From NCBI RefSeq assembly GCF_047501465.1, contig NZ_JAZDRL010000001.1, forward strand, positions 558,001 to 622,000: a stretch of DNA of 64,000 nt, given 5' to 3'. The translations under genes were made by a program, and so were the position numbers. Below are positions 62,168-64,000 of the stretch, one piece after another. The stretch comes from Pseudochelatococcus sp047501465 (lineage in GTDB: Bacteria; Pseudomonadota; Alphaproteobacteria; Rhizobiales; Beijerinckiaceae). The first letter of the stretch is position 1. Each line of letters opens with the position of its first letter. Under the pieces are notes generated by a model, which was not told the origin of the DNA, made no database searches, and worked only from the letters and a program-made list of their open reading frames with translations.

Positions 62168-62720
62168 TTTTCCTCTCATTCTCTCCCTGAGCCTCTGCTG
62201 CTGTCTTTCCAACAAGTCGAGCAACATTACTGCGGTCATCCGGGTTAATCATGGCAAATAGAAACGCCGTGACCTTATCCTTCACATCCGGAGCAGCGCC
62301 TTCGAGTGCACGCGCGATACGATCGAGCTGTGGCGAGATTAAATCCAACGACAACGCCCTACCCTTATCAGTTGGAAACAACAGCCGCTGACGTCTGTCT
62401 ACCGTGCCGGTACGTTGCACGATATAACCCTTCTCAACAAGATCCTTCAAAATCGGATTGAGGCTTTGTTTGGTGATGCTCAGAATATCAAGAATCTCAG
62501 CAATGGTAAGCCCTGGATGCCGCTCGACAAAATGCAACACGCGATGGTGTGCCCTGCCGAAACCATACTCAGCCAATAACCGATCCGGGTCACTGACAAA
62601 ATCACGGTAGGCAAAAAACAGCAGCTCAATAATATCACTGCCCAGCCCGCCAAATGGTTTGCTCTTGATCGTCTCTGAGGCAACATCACTGGTGTGTTGC
62701 GGCGCGATGAAGGTGCTCAC
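62157..62720 (-). CDS. MarR-family transcriptional regulator
   Basis: A 187-residue winged-helix repressor-type protein. The N-terminal dimer helix is GLGSDIIELLFFAYRDFVSDPD. The DNA-binding wing region reads LTIAEILDILSITKQSLNPILKDLVEKGYIVQRTGTVDRRQRLLFPTDKG, a standard MarR HTH plus wing with the DRR motif. The start is GTG at 62720 with GGGGAG six bases upstream. First gene of the marR-ompR-envZ-like operon, divergent from ilvE. A palindrome in the shared intergenic region is a candidate operator. Confidence 0.92.
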   Translation of the reverse strand: MSTFIAPQHTSDVASETIKSKPFGGLGSDIIELLFFAYRDFVSDPDRLLAEYGFGRAHHRVLHFVERHPGLTIAEILDILSITKQSLNPILKDLVEKGYIVQRTGTVDRRQRLLFPTDKGRALSLDLISPQLDRIARALEGAAPDVKDKVTAFLFAMINPDDRSNVARLVGKTAAEAQGENERKNGR

Positions 62721-62802
62721 AAGTCGCTCCCCGGATTGCGTCTGATCATAATTTATGCAGTCATAGTGCCGCCAGAGGGTATATAAAACACGAACGGCTA
62801 TT

Positions 62803-62823
62803 TATGTCAGTCTTATTGACATA
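62803..62823. promoter_or_regulatory. Palindrome, candidate MarR operator
   Basis: TATGTCA (62803-62809) is inverted as TGACATA (62817-62823) with a 7-base spacer, about 83 bp upstream of marR and 150 bp upstream of ilvE. Size and symmetry fit MarR-type operators. A TTGACA (62816-62821) inside it could be a -35 box. Confidence 0.4.
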
Positions 62824-62879
62824 TTTCAGGAAGATTGTTACTCGTCAAGCGGGTTTCGTGAAAGGAAATAACACGAAGC

Positions 62880-62972
62880 GACCCTCGCGCGGTGCGAATG
62901 CCACTGTTGCCGACCGTCGCGGTCATCATCCTGATTCCCGAACCGTTCGCACGAGGATTTCGGAGTAGTTCT
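62880..62972 (+). promoter_or_regulatory. Structured ilvE leader with in-frame Leu/Val/Ile-rich codons
   Basis: GTGCGAA (62892-62898) pairs with TTCGCAC (62946-62952), enclosing GACCG-TCG-CGGTC. An ATG at 62898 opens a frame reading MPLLPTVAVIILIP, in which 8 of 14 residues are branched-chain amino acids. It continues without a stop into ilvE, 25 codons downstream. It resembles branched-chain attenuator peptides but lacks their stop codon and T-run. Confidence 0.35.
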
Positions 62973-63848
62973 ATGTCGGTTACACAGCAGGATAAAAAAG
63001 AAGATGTTGTCTGGTTTGATGGTACTTTAATACCATTAAGTGAGGCAAATATTCCCGTTCTTACGCATGGTTTGCACTATGCATCGGCTGTTTTTGAAGG
63101 CGAACGGGCTTATGGTGGCGTCATTTTCAAATCGCGCGAGCATAGTGAGCGGCTGAAGAAGTCTGCGCAACAGCTTGATTTTGAAATCCCTTATACTGTT
63201 GATGAAATCAACGCCGCTAAGGAATTGGTGCTGAAGGAAAACGGTCTGGTTGATGCCTACCTCCGTCCAATTGCATGGCGCGGCTCTGAGGCATTAGGCG
63301 TTTCAGCGCAAAAGAACAAGATCCACCTCGCAATCGCTGCGTGGGTATGGCCAAGCTACTTCACCCATGAAGAACGCCTGAAGGGCATCCGCCTCGATAT
63401 GGCCCGCTATCGTCGCCCTGATCCGCAGACGGCCCCTTCTACAGCCAAAGCCGCGGGCCTCTACATGATTTGCACGATCTCCAAGCATGAGGCTGAGCGT
63501 AAGGGCTATTCAGATGCGCTGATGCTCGACTGGCGTGGACGCGTTGTGGAATGCACCGGGGCGAACATCTTCTTTGTAAAGGACGGTGAGTTGCACACGC
63601 CGGAGCCCGAAGGCTTCCTCAATGGCATCACCCGTCAGACGGTGATCGAGTTGGCGAAGAAGCGTGGCATCAAGGTTGTAGAGCGGCCAATCATGCCTGA
63701 AGATCTGTCGAGCTTCTCTGAGAGCTTCGTGACTGGGACGGCGGCAGAAGTCACACCAGTATCCGAAATTGGCCAGCATCGCTACACGCCCGGCGAAATC
63801 ACAAAGACATTGCTGACCGATTACGAAGCAGCCGTGCAGCCTGCGTAA
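62973..63848 (+). CDS. ilvE: Branched-chain amino acid aminotransferase
   Basis: A fold-type IV PLP enzyme transferring amino groups in Leu, Ile and Val synthesis. It has 291 residues. The N-terminal VWFDGTLIPLSEANIPVLTHGLHYASAVFEGERAYGG is typical of the alphaproteobacterial type. The PLP lysine is K159 in APSTAKAAGLYM. RVVECTGANIFFVKDGELHTPEPEGFLNGITRQTV and the SFVTGTAAEVTPVSEI end are conserved. The ATG at 62973 has GGAG eight bases upstream. The frame is open to 62892; this is treated as leader. Divergent from the marR operon, an order frequent in Hyphomicrobiales. Confidence 0.94.
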   Translation: MSVTQQDKKEDVVWFDGTLIPLSEANIPVLTHGLHYASAVFEGERAYGGVIFKSREHSERLKKSAQQLDFEIPYTVDEINAAKELVLKENGLVDAYLRPIAWRGSEALGVSAQKNKIHLAIAAWVWPSYFTHEERLKGIRLDMARYRRPDPQTAPSTAKAAGLYMICTISKHEAERKGYSDALMLDWRGRVVECTGANIFFVKDGELHTPEPEGFLNGITRQTVIELAKKRGIKVVERPIMPEDLSSFSESFVTGTAAEVTPVSEIGQHRYTPGEITKTLLTDYEAAVQPA

Positions 63849-63878
63849 GTGGTTGTTGTCGCTATAGATCTAGAGCAG

Positions 63879-63913
63879 CTTGCCTTCGAGTTAATCATCG
63901 ACTTGAAGGCAAG
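63879..63913. repeat. Inverted repeat downstream of ilvE
   Basis: CTTGCCTTC (63879-63887) is inverted as GAAGGCAAG (63905-63913), with AGT/ACT inside. No T-run follows. It may be a terminator remnant or part of an intergenic REP-like element continuing past the window edge. Confidence 0.45.
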
Positions 63914-64000
63914 TTGCAGTAAAATATAAAGGTTAGAGCGCAGTTCTGATCTTTTTAAGCTAAAGCACCATTTCAGGCGACTTGGGAAAAGCGCTCCGTA

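Overview
The window looks like chromosomal DNA of an alphaproteobacterium, most likely order Hyphomicrobiales (Rhizobiales), with moderate GC (my visual estimate is about 50%). Three things support this. First, a complete PhyR-NepR-EcfG general stress response is present. Second, alphaproteobacterial regulators are present: ActS/ActR (RegB/RegA) and CpdR. Third, the gene order is familiar for the group: ubiG facing lysC-ptsP-prfA-prmC-DUF4167, secA facing ppiC with argJ-mutT behind, cpdR beside tRNA-Val, and ilvE facing a marR-ompR-envZ operon. I do not assign a genus. All calls come from reading the sequence; no database search was run.

Layout. 1-7.4 kb: rpsA with a hairpin-rich leader, tRNA-Met, a small membrane protein plus soluble aldose dehydrogenase under a perfect EcfG-type promoter, aspartate aminotransferase, an MBL hydrolase, a structured gap, and a HAD nucleotidase. 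7.8-10.6 kb: fabA-fabB-fabI (unsaturated fatty acid synthesis). 10.8-20.9 kb: YihY, GNAT, ubiG, lysC, ptsP, prfA, prmC, DUF4167. 21-26 kb: TPP riboswitch and thiC, an orphan CesT-like chaperone, a YgjP metallopeptidase, and an intracellular PHA depolymerase. 26.5-28.6 kb: the ActS/ActR redox two-component system. 28.6-33.6 kb: surface-polysaccharide genes that read as a UDP-QuiNAc-type module (4,6-dehydratase, 4-reductase, polyprenyl-P sugar-1-P transferase) plus a UDP-glucuronate epimerase.

33.6-40.3 kb is a general stress response island: csbD, DUF883, YqjE-like, phyR, nepR, a membrane HisKA_2 kinase homologue, ecfG and a lipoprotein. GGAAC-N16-CGTT promoters precede csbD, nepR and ecfG, and a one-mismatch copy faces phyR, so the system appears to be autoregulated. 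The kinase homologue keeps the phospho-acceptor motif but seems to have lost every ATP-binding motif, and NepR carries a long hydrophilic N-terminal extension. These are the most unusual features of the window.

40.4-48 kb: Rsm22, N-formylglutamate amidohydrolase, cpdR and tRNA-Val. An AT-rich accessory stretch then carries a hemerythrin-like/KGG-repeat fusion protein and a DUF1345 membrane protein, followed by an EAL phosphodiesterase. 48.6-64 kb is housekeeping: secA, parvulin, argJ, mutT, lytic transglycosylase, Trm112-like, LON-domain protein, CnoX, UbiK, YbjN, proC, an EnvZ/OmpR/MarR operon and ilvE. The ilvE leader is structured and encodes an in-frame stretch rich in Leu, Val and Ile.
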